Assembly: GCA_003290165.1 (NCBI GenBank)
Contig: QNQO01000675.1
Coordinates: 496,001-560,000 of the forward strand
Reading direction: 5' to 3'
Length of the DNA stretch: 64,000 nt
From: Berberis thunbergii
Taxonomy: Eukaryota; Streptophyta; Magnoliopsida; Ranunculales; Berberidaceae
The translations under genes and the position numbers were made by a program. Below the pieces are notes generated by a model. It made no database searches. It was not told the DNA's origin and was given only the letters and a program-made list of their open reading frames with translations. Below are positions 22,700-34,800 of the stretch, piece after piece. Numbering within the stretch: the first letter of the stretch is position 1; every line of letters starts with the position of its first letter.

Positions 22700-24701
22700 A
22701 ATACCCCTAAACCTATATTTTGCTAGTCCTCGAGCAAAACAATAAAAAGAAAATCCTTACTCATTTTCGCAGGAATCATCGGTTGCACTTACCTTAAACG
22801 TGCAACAAGGCTTTAAACCCCTAGATTACCTCTAGTGGACGAGTTATAGTCTTGTGAGGGTTTCCAGAAATGTTACCCACAAACATTACTGACTCAATTA
22901 AAACTTGGTCAAACAGTGTTCATTTTAAAACTTCAAGAAATGCAAGAAATCAACAGTGTCATTTTAGTGTATCAACAAATCTCCAAATAATTTAATATTC
23001 TCCAAAGGTTAGAAAAAATTCATAATCATCCTCAACCTAATGTGTGTGTGTGGATAGCACTGTCAACATAACTTTTCATTTCAGAGTAAAACAATGACTA
23101 AATCTCCTGTAGAAAGTTTATTTTATCTTCAAACCTCTCATGTCACTCACAATAAAACACTCAAAGATTTGGAATTTCACTCAATTTATATGTGAGGAAA
23201 AGAGTAAATAATGGAAAACAATCATCTCACATATAGTAATATGAAGAATGGACTTTTCAAGAATGGAATGAACATGATCTCATGGACAAGAATATCAATT
23301 ACTTTTGGAAATGTTGAATCAAACACCATAGGTCTTGGTTATTAAATCTCCACATCTACATAACCAACCTTTACCTAAGATCAACTAGGACTTTGTTGGG
23401 TTGTAATGGGGCTTGGGTAATGGTTAATAAGGAATGTCAAAGGATTCAAACAAAAATTTCTAGGAATGTATACACCCATTATACGAACAATTAGGGCTGT
23501 CAAGAATAAATCAATGTTGCGCACCATCAATTTTTTTCTTCATTTTCACATCTTTATCCTCATTGAAGAATCATTTTTTTTTCTATCTTTCTTTTCTTCA
23601 ATCTTTTTTTTTTTCATAGAGGATTTATGAAATATCTCATATTTTGCTCTTCATGCCCTTTTGACACCAAGTATATCCATTCATACACATTCCCAGAAAA
23701 GTTGAGTAAACGTTAATGAGTTAACAAATAAAAGTTAATCTAAGGCTCAAAAGGCTACAAAAAAGGTTAATGTTATGGGTAAGTTAAAAGGCTAGTTAAT
23801 GGTCTAAAAAAAGAAAAATGCCTAGATCATTTCCTAAGTTCGGGTCAGTATTATGACATCTCAATTGAATAAGCCAAGAAGTTCTAGTGTAATAATTCAA
23901 TTTTTATGTCATTCCCAAAGCAATTGATCAAAAGAATGAAAATAATGAGATCATCAACGAGATAATGTAGACTCAAGAAAAATCAGAGTTTATGTATAAC
24001 CCTCAGAAAAATAGAAAGGTTCAAAGCTTTCAGGATTAAGTCTCCACTATTATTCTAAGGTTTTCTAGTATATATTTCACTCATCAACTTCAAGTTATGC
24101 TAATATGGCTCATGGTGCAAAGATAATCGAGTTGAAAAATCTTATGAACTAGATCTAACTTAAGGATCTTAATAAACTTTCAGTCTTTATCAATATACCA
24201 ATATGTCAAGTTGGTTTGCATTTTCTTGAGCATAAAACATATTTAAAATCCGTTTTCACAAAAGACCAAGTTGTCTTGACAGAAAAGTTTTTTATTTTTT
24301 TTTATTTTTTTTTAAGAATAAGAAAATAACAATTTTTATTTTTAAGATAAGAAAAGAAAATACTACGAAAAATTCACCGACTCATGAACCCTACCCCCAA
24401 ACCTAATCATTGTCTTCAATGTTTAACACAATAATTCTTACAAATGAATGAAATAAGTACATGAGAGGAGGTTAGAACAGTATTACCGCGGTGAAAATTT
24501 TACCAATTTCCAAGAAGTCATCTATCAATGAGGCTCACAAACATAAGAATCATGGAGTTTTCATTAGAAATTGATAAAATGCAGACTCGATACTAACAAA
24601 GAAAACTAAAAAGAAAAGGCAAGTTGTAAGTCAAAACTGCTACGGAGCTAACGAGTATGAGTGAAACACAACTAAATAGGGTACTCGAAAATCAATCCAG
24701 A
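22700..24701. other. 3' untranslated interior of the LARD element
   Basis: 2 kb of AT-rich sequence between the purine tract and the Gag-derived frame. On the - strand it starts after a conserved gypsy-type gctcgaggactagcaaa word near 22720-22740. Poly-A/T runs near 24290-24330. No gene. Confidence 0.6.
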
Positions 24702-25923
24702 CTAACAGCAACGACACACAACTAAAGTTAGGCTACCTCCTAGGAGCGCTTGGTTTAACATCGTCAGCCCGACAAATATTCTTCCTAAAAAATGGTGTAT
24801 CAAAAAGTGTAGAGGAAGAATATGACAAATACTTAGTCCATGGTCGTATATCAACAACCTGAACAGTTGAGGATCAGTCCACCAAAATATAGCAATCACA
24901 TGGGGCACCAAATACAATAGGACATCCCAAAAGTGACTAGTAGTCATAATCAGAGGATTTTTGCGTGCTCCAAAAAGGGAACATCCTATGTCTGATTCCA
25001 AATCAGATGATTGAATAATTTTCACAACAGGATGGTGAAAACTGAAATCCTCACTACAACACGAGGGATCGGTGAAAGTAGCCTTAGTAATTGGAAATGT
25101 GATGCAAGTAGATGAGATGATGGATATATCAGGTGGTACAGGCTCATCACATGAATCACATAGAGATATTGGTCTAGACAACTCATCACCTGAAAATGCA
25201 TACCTGAGGGTGTCAGTTAATTGTTTAAGGTCAAGCTCAGGTGGCTCAACTGATGGGGCTAATTTTGACTCACTGAGTGGAAGAGGCTTCACTTTAGACT
25301 TCCATTTATAACTAGGATCCACAATAGGGACTGAGTCAAGAAAATCATTGACTTCCCTAATGGAATCATCAACATCAAAGTCTAAACTAAATTGAGTCAA
25401 ACAAACCTCTAAACAGTCAAGGGGAGACTCTAAAAAATGTTCACAGTTTGATTCGATGCATGAGCCACTAGGGAGGCATGAGTCAACATGGGAAGGAAAT
25501 GTCTGCAGTGTCTCAGAATCGACAGGTTCATCAATAAATGAGTCACCAGGGAATTTTTCTGACTCTATCTCAGGAAGTGACTCAACTATCTGACTCACAG
25601 TCATCTCAAGTTTCCGGATAGCTTGAGAGTTTTGTTGAAAAATAGTTGTCAATTCTTTGATATCATGAGAATTTTGCACAAGTATTTCTCTTGTTCGCTC
25701 TATAAAAATTTTCATTATATCCTCTAACTCATTATCAGGAATGAAAGCTTGATGAGTCTGAGGAGTGTCTAGAGGGCCTTCATGGTACTGACCATGAGAA
25801 GTCAGGATGATAGGCTAGACCTGGGTTGTAATAATCTAAATATGGATCATAATCAGGTCGTCGCATGTCATAAAATGAATTGACTTGCTCGGAAAAATAG
25901 GTTGGATAATCCCTTGTGTTCAT
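24702..25923 (-). pseudogene. Gag-derived protein of the LARD element
   Basis: The open stretch 25715-24702 (337 codons, ATG at 25715) plus an N-terminal piece starting at an ATG at 25923. The two are in different frames, joined near 25792, where a small indel is likely. It resembles the Gag C-terminal part of plant Athila/Tat-like elements: a Tyr/Asp-rich start (RRPDYDPYLDYYNPG), a heptad coiled coil (about 25700-25570; DIKELTTIFQQNSQAIRKLE), an acidic middle, and a block like the Gag/Pro linker (LKQLTDTLRYAF). The last ~80 codons are hydrophobic and probably read through untranslated 3' sequence. No zinc knuckle seen. Confidence 0.65.
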
Positions 25924-27320
25924 TTTTTTTTTAATTTTTTTTTAAATTACTAACTCTAAACAAAATATGCACAAACTCACATGCAACTAGCAACCAATAA
26001 ATGCACAAGAAACATGCCTCCCTAAGCAATCAACGTTTTTTAGATCAATTATCTTTTTATCTTTGGGGGACAATTATTTCTTATGTAATCTTTATGACAC
26101 AGCAATGGGTACTACAAGTTGATCCTAAGAGTGTACACTTTACACCGCAAAGTTCAAAATCAGTAGGCTAGAGTTTTGTTTCAAAGAAATCGGATTATCG
26201 CACAATAGAAGGAGGTCACAATGATCCAATTAAGTACTTCCTTGTGTTACCGCTCTGTAAGCCAATAGATGTGAGAACGATGTGATGTTAAATGCACACT
26301 TGAGGCTTGTGTTCCTAACCAAAAACTGTTGGTTACACCAATTCTTCTTGTGGATCGTAACTTACTTATGACTCGGATTACCGGGTAAATTACCCTTGTG
26401 GCAGTGGCATCTCGGAGTTCATTGAATGATTAAACTCATCGTCACTTTTAGCTTGGGTCAACACAAAAATTATTGGAGTCACCTTGGTCTTGGTTGTTCT
26501 ATGAACCCCGTACCTAAAAGATGGCTCTATCTAACTTGCTAATTGATTTTAATTATATTTGTCTATTGGTTGCACACAGCTGGAGTGATGAGGTGGGGAT
26601 ATCAAGTCCCACCAGTTTCTATTTAGAAGCTGGGTCTGCTTATTATGAATTACTAAAGTTTAGCATCCACAATTAAAAAAATTTAACAACCAATCAAACA
26701 ATTTCAAACAATTACACCAAGCACCCTGGTCGCTAATACGTTGCATGTGATAGAAATACTTACAGTGTGTGTATTCCGTTCTACACAAAAAGTTAGCACA
26801 ATTCAAAAAAAATGTCCGACTTCTTTTTATCCGTTTCAATCAACACACAAGCACATGCAAATAAATTTACTGGTCTTGGTCGTAGAAGTCGGATTTCTAA
26901 ATCATAAAAAAATTTATTGGGTAACAATTAAAATTGTTTCCCTATAATTTTTTTTTGACTTAGAGAATTTTAGGGTTTTTTTGTGATTAAACAAAATGAA
27001 CAACAGTAAAATTTAAAAATTATTACACCACACACTCGTAAAACGAGGTGAAAATAAAATTAAAACTCTCCTCACAAAAATAAAAATAAAATGTGCTTGA
27101 TGTTTTTGCAGGATCGTCCAATTTCCTCGAGAAGCGTGTATTCTGCAAAATCAAACACAAAATGAGTGTAAAAAGAACTTAATAAAATAAAAATAAATTG
27201 AATTTTTTTTTGTTGTTTTTTTTTTAATTTTTTAAAAAAAATTTGTTTTTTTATAATTAGTAAAAATAAATCTTAAATTCAATTACACCGCAACCTTCCC
27301 TGGCAACGGCGCCAAAAACT
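25924..27320 (-). other. 5' leader interior of the LARD element
   Basis: 1.4 kb between the Gag-derived start and the primer-binding site at 27301-27314. No open frame of interest. Confidence 0.6.
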
Positions 27321-29219
27321 TGATGCGAGTTTAACTAACCTAAATTAATAGGTTAATTCAACCCACTTGTAATAACCGCAAGTGCACAATGCCTAACTTG
27401 TAGACAACGGCAAGTACAAGTCGATCCCACGAAGAAGGTGGATGCAATTGAATTTTAGAATATAATTAAACTAATGTATAGGAAATGGGGTTACATCATT
27501 TTTAAAACTAAACTAAAAATAAATTAAAAATAAGAAAAATAAAAGATAGATGAGATGGATTTTTGAGGGCTTGGACTCACCAATGAGTTAGCAAAATTAT
27601 TTAATCTAAATTACTGAATTTAAAAACGAGAAGCTTTAGGGATGAGAATCCCTTGCTTACACCGAATATGTGATCGTTAAAATCCAATTAAACTTATATC
27701 ATGTTTCTATCAAACATTAACAAATCATTTCAAGCAAATACGCTCTTACCAAGTATTAAGTGTCTTTTTAGGGCACACTTAATCAAATTTTAAGCTTAAT
27801 ATTTTTAGCACATGCTTTGAATATTGATAAAAGGTAATTCTAACTACCAAACATATCAAGTTTAATTTCTTGAACATGAAAGGTGAAAGCAATTTATCAA
27901 AAATTCAGAAATAAATTGTAATTAATAATTAAGCACACAATTCAGTAAAATAAATCAAAATAATTTATACAACCCATTTAGTTTTTCACAAGCTCGATGT
28001 GGTGGTACTCAGCAGATCAGCAGGTGGTCCGAACATGAATCCCGAGACAAATGGGCCCAAAACGCTCTGTGGTGGCTCTTACAGATACCTGGGGTGTGAA
28101 TAGCCAAATAACCGAATTAACCGATTCCCGCCTCTGCTACAGTATCGCTACAGTAGCCGCTCCCTCCGCTCGTCTTCTCCAGCGCGACAGCGGCGCTGCT
28201 CGCGGCCTTCCTTCACTCCCCGCGACCGTCCCGACCTCCAATTGATTCTGAAACCTGCAAAATAGACAGAAGGTGAGGAAACAATCGAGAGAGATGCGAA
28301 AATAAACAGAGAGAGCTCGGGGAATACTCCCTGTTTCAGCGATGGTGGTGAGCCGCGGTGAGGTGTTCTGTGGTAATTTTTCGGTGGAGGAGAGATGGTA
28401 AGGAGGCCTGGACGAAGAGAGGACAGAGAGTAGAGGAGGACGCAGGGTCTGGCTGGGTCGCGAGGCCGAACAGAGCCGCGGAGAGCTCTGTTTCGCGAGG
28501 TGGTTCTCGGGTGATGGTGCTCCGTCTGTGACGGTGGTCAGTGCGGAGGTGGTGGCGGTTGTGTGGACAGGGGAGAGGAACATAGACGGTGATGGTGGAA
28601 AGTTGACGTGAAACAGGGTTGTCACACCCCTGTTTCACGGTGGTGGTGGTGGCGGTGGCGGTTGTGCTGTCTGGAGGTGGTGGTGGTGCTCGGGTGACGG
28701 TGGTGGCGAGGTGGTGATTGCTGAGTGAGTGGTGATGGTGGATAGGTGGTGATGGTCACCTTGTGAATCACCTTTGAGAGAGGAGCTCCTTTGAGGAAAT
28801 CTCCATTGAGGAAGGGGTTTTGATTTTTTTTCTATTCTCTTCTTTTTCCTTCTCTTCCTCCTCCTCTTTCTCACCCTATTATCTTCTATTTATATAAATT
28901 ATCAAGATGAATAGGGATGAAATGAGGGAATGATTCATCAATGAGGGTAGGAGAAGGATTGGGCTTGGCATTAGGTTTGGGTTTAGGTTATGGATTAGGT
29001 TATGAATTAGGTTTCGGGTTTAGATTTGTGACTGCTTTATACCACCGTTGGAATCGACTAATTGTCGTTCCTTAACTTGTCGCTTTAATATGATTTCATC
29101 GTTTACGCTCAAATTCCTACAAAGACATGAAAACGAAATAATTATTGTACAATATAATAATCGAAATACTAACATGTATAAATTAAGGGATATATTATAT
29201 AATAATTATGTGAATATCA
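27321..29219 (-). repeat. Right LTR (5' LTR)
   Basis: 1899 bp, near-identical to the left LTR; a 10-bp insertion near 28143 accounts for the length difference. On the - strand it is followed by the primer-binding-like site. Confidence 0.92.
28887..28896 (-). promoter_or_regulatory. TATA box of the right LTR
   Basis: TATATAAATA on the - strand, at the same LTR position as in the left copy. In this 5' LTR it would drive the genomic transcript of the element. Confidence 0.6.
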
Positions 29220-29224
29220 CTTAG

Positions 29225-30075
29225 CTCATTATTTATGTAGTTTTCACTCAAACTAAAGCATACATTACGTACACGAAGGACCAAATGAATAAAATGAGTA
29301 AACTAAAAGACAATGTTGATAAATTCAACTCATGATTCGGTTGTAATTTAAACTAAGCAAAATGCAGCCTTAGTATTAATTCTCAACCGTGCTTATTTTC
29401 CTTCTACCTTTTCTGTTTCGAGGGATAGAGATGGGAACATAACTAACCAGTTATTTTTGTTAATTTATTTGTGCCCCAGCCAGATAAATGTTGGGCAAGA
29501 ATCTGTCTGCCAACTTGTGAGGAGTGCAGCTCCAACTGTTTTCTGACACCCTATTCATCATGGTTCCAAAAACTCCTTTGAGTAAGTCTAGGGAGCGAGG
29601 GAGAGGGCGTGAGGGCAGTCCAACACCCCTCACTCTCATCGAGATATACAGTGATGCGTATTGCGAGGAGGGTGGGCGGTGTTGGGCTGCCCTCACACCA
29701 GGGGCGAATCTACCCTTTGGTTAAGGGGGTCAATTGCCCCCCTTATCTTTTTAAAAAAAACCCCACTAAGCTATTTGTATTTTCCATATTGCCCCTCTTT
29801 AAATTTGTATCTTGCCCCCCTTCATTTAGGTTGCCCCTCTCACGTTCAGAAGAAACTTTCATTGATTGAATTTCTGAATTTTTGATGGGTACAATGATGT
29901 ATTTTGAATCTTGTTTATCATAATTCCCTGCGGTCGCATTCAAGAAATTCTACCTTGGCATGGCCATCTCCTGGCTCCTCTGCATCTCTGTTGCGTTCGA
30001 CGGATATTTAGGACTCCCACCTATTGCTGCAAATGAACCAATTATGTACCTAATCTGGGAGCAAATTGTCACGCT
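29225..30075. other. Intergenic with possible TE end and coding-like fragment
   Basis: A ccaggggcgaatctaccc word at about 29699 resembles a hAT terminus, without a partner. At about 29935-30060 the + strand has a run of sense codons with a hydrophobic segment (YLGMAISWLLCISVAF) stopping at the pararetrovirus edge. It may be a gene fragment that I do not recognise. Confidence 0.35.
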
Positions 30076-30305
30076 CTACACAATCGATAAAATTTCTTTC
30101 TTGACTGTTGAGTAATTGATTTGGGTAGAATTCCAAATACCATAATGGTATTGGACTAATTGTATTTGTGTAGACTCTGGTGGGCGTTCTTTAAGAATAC
30201 CACCGTATCCCTGGTTAGACGCATCTGTTTCAACAATCTTGAAAGCTACAAGATTTGAGATTCCAAGACAAGGAAGACTCTTGACTTGCACTTCGACTTG
30301 TCTAA
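30076..30305 (-). pseudogene. Pararetroviral RNase H start, copy 2 (truncated)
   Basis: The N-terminal third of RNase H with the first catalytic Asp motif (VETDASNQGYGG) at about 30195-30240. It is in a different frame from the reverse transcriptase; the same frame change is present in copy 1. The domain is cut at the left boundary of the copy. Confidence 0.75.
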
Positions 30306-31295
30306 CTATTCTAGAATGGGTTTCAGTCCATGGGCTTGAGTTAGACTGAGTCTTGTAAACAATGGCTTAATTAAAACACGAAGATTTTTGTAAAATTCTG
30401 CAACATAATTTAAAGATCCTAAAAAACGTTGGAGTTGGGTTTTGTCCTTGATTTCATCATGAAACTTATCAGCAAAATCAATTGCCCTAGAAATAGAAGT
30501 GATCATCCCATGATGAATTTTGTGACCTAAAAATCTGACATTTGTTTGAAAAAGATCAATTTTGGTTGGAGAAAGAACCAAACCATTTTCTTTGATGAGT
30601 TTGTAAAATTGATACAAGTGTTTCCAATGGTCATCAAGAGAATTGGAGAAGATGAGTATATCATCGATATACAAAAAATGGGAAAATGGTGAAAAAATAT
30701 CATTCATGATATTTTGGAATTCATTATGAGCATTTTTTAGGCCAAATGGCATGACTATCCATTCATAATGGCCAAAAGGAACATTGAATGTCGTTTTGTA
30801 ACGATCACAAGGGTGGATCTGTATTTGCCAAAATCCAGATTTTAGATCAAATTTAGAGAACACTTTTGCTAAGTGGAGTCTCTTAATAAGATCGCGTCTG
30901 TTGGGTATAGGATACCTAATCCATTGAAGAACATTATTCAAGGGTTTATAATTGATAACAAGATGAGCAATACCTCTTTCAAGCTCAGCAGCTTTGCGAA
31001 CGTAAAAGGGTGAACAACTCCACGGAGATTTGGAAGGAGTAATTAAATTTTTTGAAAGTAAACCTTGAATTTCATATTTGCAAAATTTCATTAATTCTGC
31101 ATTCATCTGAATGGGTCGGGATTTGGGATTCTCGAAAAAAATGGTCATATGGTAGTCTAACCATATGATTCTTTCGATGTCAGAAAGCATTGGGAAGATT
31201 AGAACAAAGTTCTTAAAACAATTGTTATTTGACATGAACAATGTTGTATTGTAATTGGGTATCTTGGAGCTGATCATCAATACAACGATAAACAA
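30306..31295 (-). pseudogene. Pararetroviral reverse transcriptase, copy 2
   Basis: Longest viral frame in the window (329 codons). Its first ~60 codons are probably partly out of frame. Then come the finger/palm motifs: FSKFDLKSGFWQI (motif A, about 30820-30860), MPFGLKNA, and YIDDILIFS (motif C, 30659-30673), followed by FLGHKI and QRFLGSL. Three residues directly before YIDD are missing relative to copy 1. Confidence 0.88.
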
Positions 31296-31880
31296 TTTCA
31301 GTTTTGAGAAAATTTAAATGTTGTTGTTTTTTAGACAAAAAGTTGAGGAAACAATTCTTTTGTTTTAAATAATTTATTTCAACTAATTTTGTTTTGCATA
31401 AAAACTTGAAGAGGATGTCACCACCAATAATTTTGGTAGAAATACCTGTATCTGTAACATTGAATGGATAAATTGTTGTAAAAAAGGGAGTACCCAAAAT
31501 CATATTTTGAGTCACATCCTTTACTAACAAAAATCTTGTTTGATACAGATTTTATCTTGGCAAATGTGAGCACCAACAAGTTTGTATTGAACACTCAATT
31601 GACTGTTAGTGGTAAACAGTTGTTGAGTGATTTTTTGGTAGAATTGTGATGGAATTAATCCTTCAGCAATATAGTTAAGATCAGCTCCTAAATCGACAAT
31701 AGCAATGGTATGGATTTTGTAATTTTTGTTAATAACCAAAGTTACATTAATATACCATTTGCGAGAAGTAACTGTATTCATTTCATTAAGAAATGCAGGA
31801 TTAGTTCCTTGTTCAACAAGATTGGAAGATGAGGGACTATCAGGAAGAGAGTTTGCAGGTTGAATTTGGAGATTCGCCAA
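31296..31880 (-). pseudogene. Pararetroviral protease region, copy 2
   Basis: Holds IVDLGADLNYI at about 31670-31705, with D-L-G in place of the retropepsin D-T/S-G, and the later ILGTPF strand near 31490. The two parts are in different frames, with the change near 31524-31530. Confidence 0.72.
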
Positions 31881-33936
31881 CTGTTGTTCAAGCCAAGTTT
31901 GACTTGCTTGAGCTGAGCAATCTCTTTTTTCATAATATTGACTTCAGCTTGAAGATCAGGAACAGAGACAAGGTGTTGAGAAGGAGCTCTGAATCTATTA
32001 ATGATTTCTTTATGATTGTAAAATGAATTTACAATCTCTGGAACAGATTTTTGAGTGATTGTATTTTTAATGTGAGTTAAATACTCAGTTTTGAGCTAGC
32101 GATCATTAATACGATCAACAAAATCTAAAAGAATAATGGTTTCTTTTGTTTTGGAGAGCATATTAATGGATTGCAAAGCATTGCAGGTACAAGCTTTTGC
32201 ACAATGATCCTTATCAGAATCTTCTTGATTAGAAAATTTTGAGTCATAACGCATTTGATAGACTTGAAGGTCATCGGATGAGTTAGAATCAGTCTCAGAG
32301 TTGAGCAGGATTGTAGTAAACATTTGTTTGATGTCATCAGAAGCCTGAAGCTCGTGTATCTTTTGGGTTGTTCTACAGTTTTTTGCACAATGACCAGGCT
32401 TTCCACATTTAAAACAAATAGGCTTTTGAACTATAGAGCCTTGATGTTTAGAAAGTTGTTTGGGCTTATAGGCATCGTGTCTTTTGGGCTTGGAATAGTA
32501 ATTGTTATATTGTTTTTGTTGTTTTGGGCCATAAGGCCGATTGGACCTAAATGCTAGGGTTGGATGAAACCGATACTTTTGTCTAAATGTTTGGATAAGA
32601 GGGGTTTGAATTTATTCAAAGCCATACTGCTGACAGAATGATCCAAGTTCTCTAGAACCGGATATATTCTGTTTTTTGAGCTAGGCTTTAAGATGAAGAT
32701 CATTGCATAGTTGCAAAGCAACTTCATCGATCTTGGCAATCAAGTCTCCAAAAGTTAATCTTTCAAATGGTATGTCACCATTGTACTCAGTTTGTAATTT
32801 ATCACGAACAATATCTGCAAACACAAGAGGTAACCCTGAAAGAAATTTCCTTTTTCAGAAAGGATTGTTAGCCTCATTTTGAAATGACTAAGAGTTTTGC
32901 ATCTAAAGATCATAAGAAGATCTCTAGATTTATTTTGAAATTTTGAAGGATCACCTATAAAATGTTTGAGAATGGCAAAAATCAATATTGCAACTGCATC
33001 AGAGATATTTTCTCCGTTATTAGATTTGATAGGCTGACCATTGTAATCAATTTTAATAGCTTGAAGGATACCTTGCTGTTCAGCAGAAGTGAGATAATTA
33101 TCCCACCATCCTTTTAATTTCCCTGCAAACTCAGCGATGAGAACACCAACAATACTTAGGTCAGATTTATGCTCACTGTGATGAGCAGATGCCATCATGA
33201 CCATGTTTTGTGTTAATTCGATAATATCTTATTCAGTTATGCCATTTATATTCCATTCATAGATGTTTCCTGTAGAAAATGAACCGAATGTATGAAGGTG
33301 TTTTTCTTCATATTGCATATCAGGAAGGGTTGGCCTAGGATAAAAATTCTTAGTTGTAGGCAAAAGATTAGTAGCCTGATGAGTTCGAGATGAACGAATT
33401 GGATTGGTTTCAAATCTATCATTAGATTAAAGTCTGTCCAGTTCAAACATAATGTCTGGTTCATCTTCAGATTCAGCATGAGAAAGAGTGTTTATTTGAT
33501 TTTTTGACGATGAAGGATTTTTCAAGACAGGTGTAGCCTGAAGCTTTAAAGCGGTAAGTCTACGATTGATCTCATCGATAATTTGGGGAGGGGTTGAAAT
33601 AACATCATGTTCGATTGTAGAATGACTAAAATAAGTAACTGGTTTTGGATTGGGAATTGGGGAAGATAACTGAACATGTGAGCTATTCAGTTGTTGACCA
33701 ATTTCATTGAGCGAAACATTAGTGTAATTGTTTTGCTTGATGATTTTGAAAATTCTTTTTGAATCCGAGAGGGAAACTAGATCCTTGAGAGGAGAGACTA
33801 TGATAGTCTTTCCTTGGGTTTGTATGTTAATTTCTTCTAAGGGAGGCAAAACTGATTTAACCACAGTATTTTTTAGATGCCATGGCTTAGAAGCATTTCT
33901 GACAACATTAATTTTGGAAAGATAAATAGACTCATA
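31881..33936 (-). pseudogene. Pararetroviral coat-protein region with CCHC zinc knuckle, copy 2
   Basis: Zinc knuckle CX2CX4HX4C at 32375-32416. An acidic linker follows (32096-32323). The upstream coat part is open at 32755-33204 and 33427-33864, interrupted by stops near 32617 and 33426 that lie at the same places in copy 1. The QYEEKHLHTFGSF stretch is in frame here while copy 1 has an extra A in the A-run. Confidence 0.78.
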
Positions 33937-34584
33937 TCATTCAAGAAATGGTATATGATCTATGATATCTTCACGGAATTGATAAAATATTTGACCTAAA
34001 CTAATCCTTTGGTCAGGAGTAGTCTGAGCATAAAATATTTTCCTTTTGTCAGGAGTTGTCTGAATATTGAGGGTTAGTGTTTCAAGGACATTCGAATCCT
34101 TGAGAGACACTGAGAAATTGGGGTAACAGTCGAAGTGGACTGGTCCCATAGCAAGGGTAGACTATGCAATTCCAAGCAAAGAGTCATGGAAACGGTTGTG
34201 CCGACAATCGCAAAGAGCGATGAAAGCACAAGTGTCAAGACCTGTCCTAGTAAGAGGTTTAATTCCTACCTGGATCAGACAAATATGGATATACTTGTAA
34301 TATTGATTTTTAAGAAATTCAAGAGTATTTGTAGAAATTAATTCTTTTGATTCTAAAGAACCATCAAGAGGCACTGTCTGTTCGACAATGTCTATGAGAT
34401 CTTCAGATTTTCGAGAAAAAATTGATTTTGAAATCTCATAAATCTTTTTGTAAGGAACTTCAGGGATTGACCATTTTTGTAAATCTTGTTCAACTTCTGA
34501 AATTCTACATTCCATCATATTTTGTAAATTGGGAATCTTTTGCCTAGAGCTAGAAGATCTGGTAAATTTTGAAAGTAAAGACAT
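33937..34584 (-). pseudogene. Pararetroviral movement protein, copy 2
   Basis: Start of the polyprotein (ATG at 34584). A 30K-superfamily movement protein, which in family members opens plasmodesmata. The region LTRTGLDTCAFIALCD and LLGIA carries the conserved G-L-D core and downstream Asp-rich block. A TAG at 34162-34164 interrupts the frame, which then continues in the same frame at 34149. The C-terminus runs directly into coat sequence across a deletion near 34060. Copy 1 has lost this domain. Confidence 0.8.
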
Positions 34585-34600
34585 TTTCACAATTTATGAA

Positions 34601-34800
34601 AGGTTGTAAGATGAGGAACATTGTATTTGGAGGACCACCGATATGGGACCACCTAACCCTGGCAATTGCGCAAATCAGGCGACTTACAAAGGGTTCCAAC
34701 GGCTGACCAACATATCCTAAGGCTGACCAACGTTATCAACAGCTGACCAACAATACCTAGGACTCACAACACCTACTTCCCCCGGAAATAAAACTAGCTT
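34601..34800 (-). repeat. Leader of pararetrovirus copy 2 with triple ggctgaccaac repeat
   Basis: The word (g)gctgaccaac occurs three times at about 20-bp spacing between 34700 and 34752. It lies upstream of the movement-protein start, where family members have promoter and leader. No Met-tRNA primer site found. Confidence 0.6.

Larger units (their letters stand above)
20811..29219 (-). mobile_element. LTR retrotransposon, LARD/TR-GAG type (gypsy-derived), non-autonomous
   Basis: An 8.4-kb element with LTRs 20811-22699 and 27321-29219, both beginning TG and ending CA, flanked by the target duplication cttag (20806-20810 and 29220-29224). The primer-binding-like tggcgccgttgcca sits on the - strand just inside the right LTR (27301-27314). 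A purine tract on the - strand (aggtttaggggtatt) abuts the left LTR. The element therefore reads right to left. The 4.6-kb interior encodes only a Gag-derived protein; no reverse transcriptase, integrase or RNase H is visible. LTRs differ by few substitutions and a 10-bp indel near 28143, so insertion is fairly recent. Confidence 0.93.
30076..34600 (-). mobile_element. Endogenous pararetrovirus copy 2 (Caulimoviridae), degenerate
   Basis: Second provirus, read right to left: leader, movement protein, coat protein with zinc knuckle, protease, reverse transcriptase, and the first part of RNase H, cut at 30076. Compared with copy 1 it keeps the movement protein. It lacks about 40 nt near 32880, 9 nt beside the YIDD motif and a few hundred nt between movement and coat regions; copy 1 lacks about 48 nt that are present near 33090-33140. 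Stops and frame changes make it dead, and several are shared with copy 1. Confidence 0.9.
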
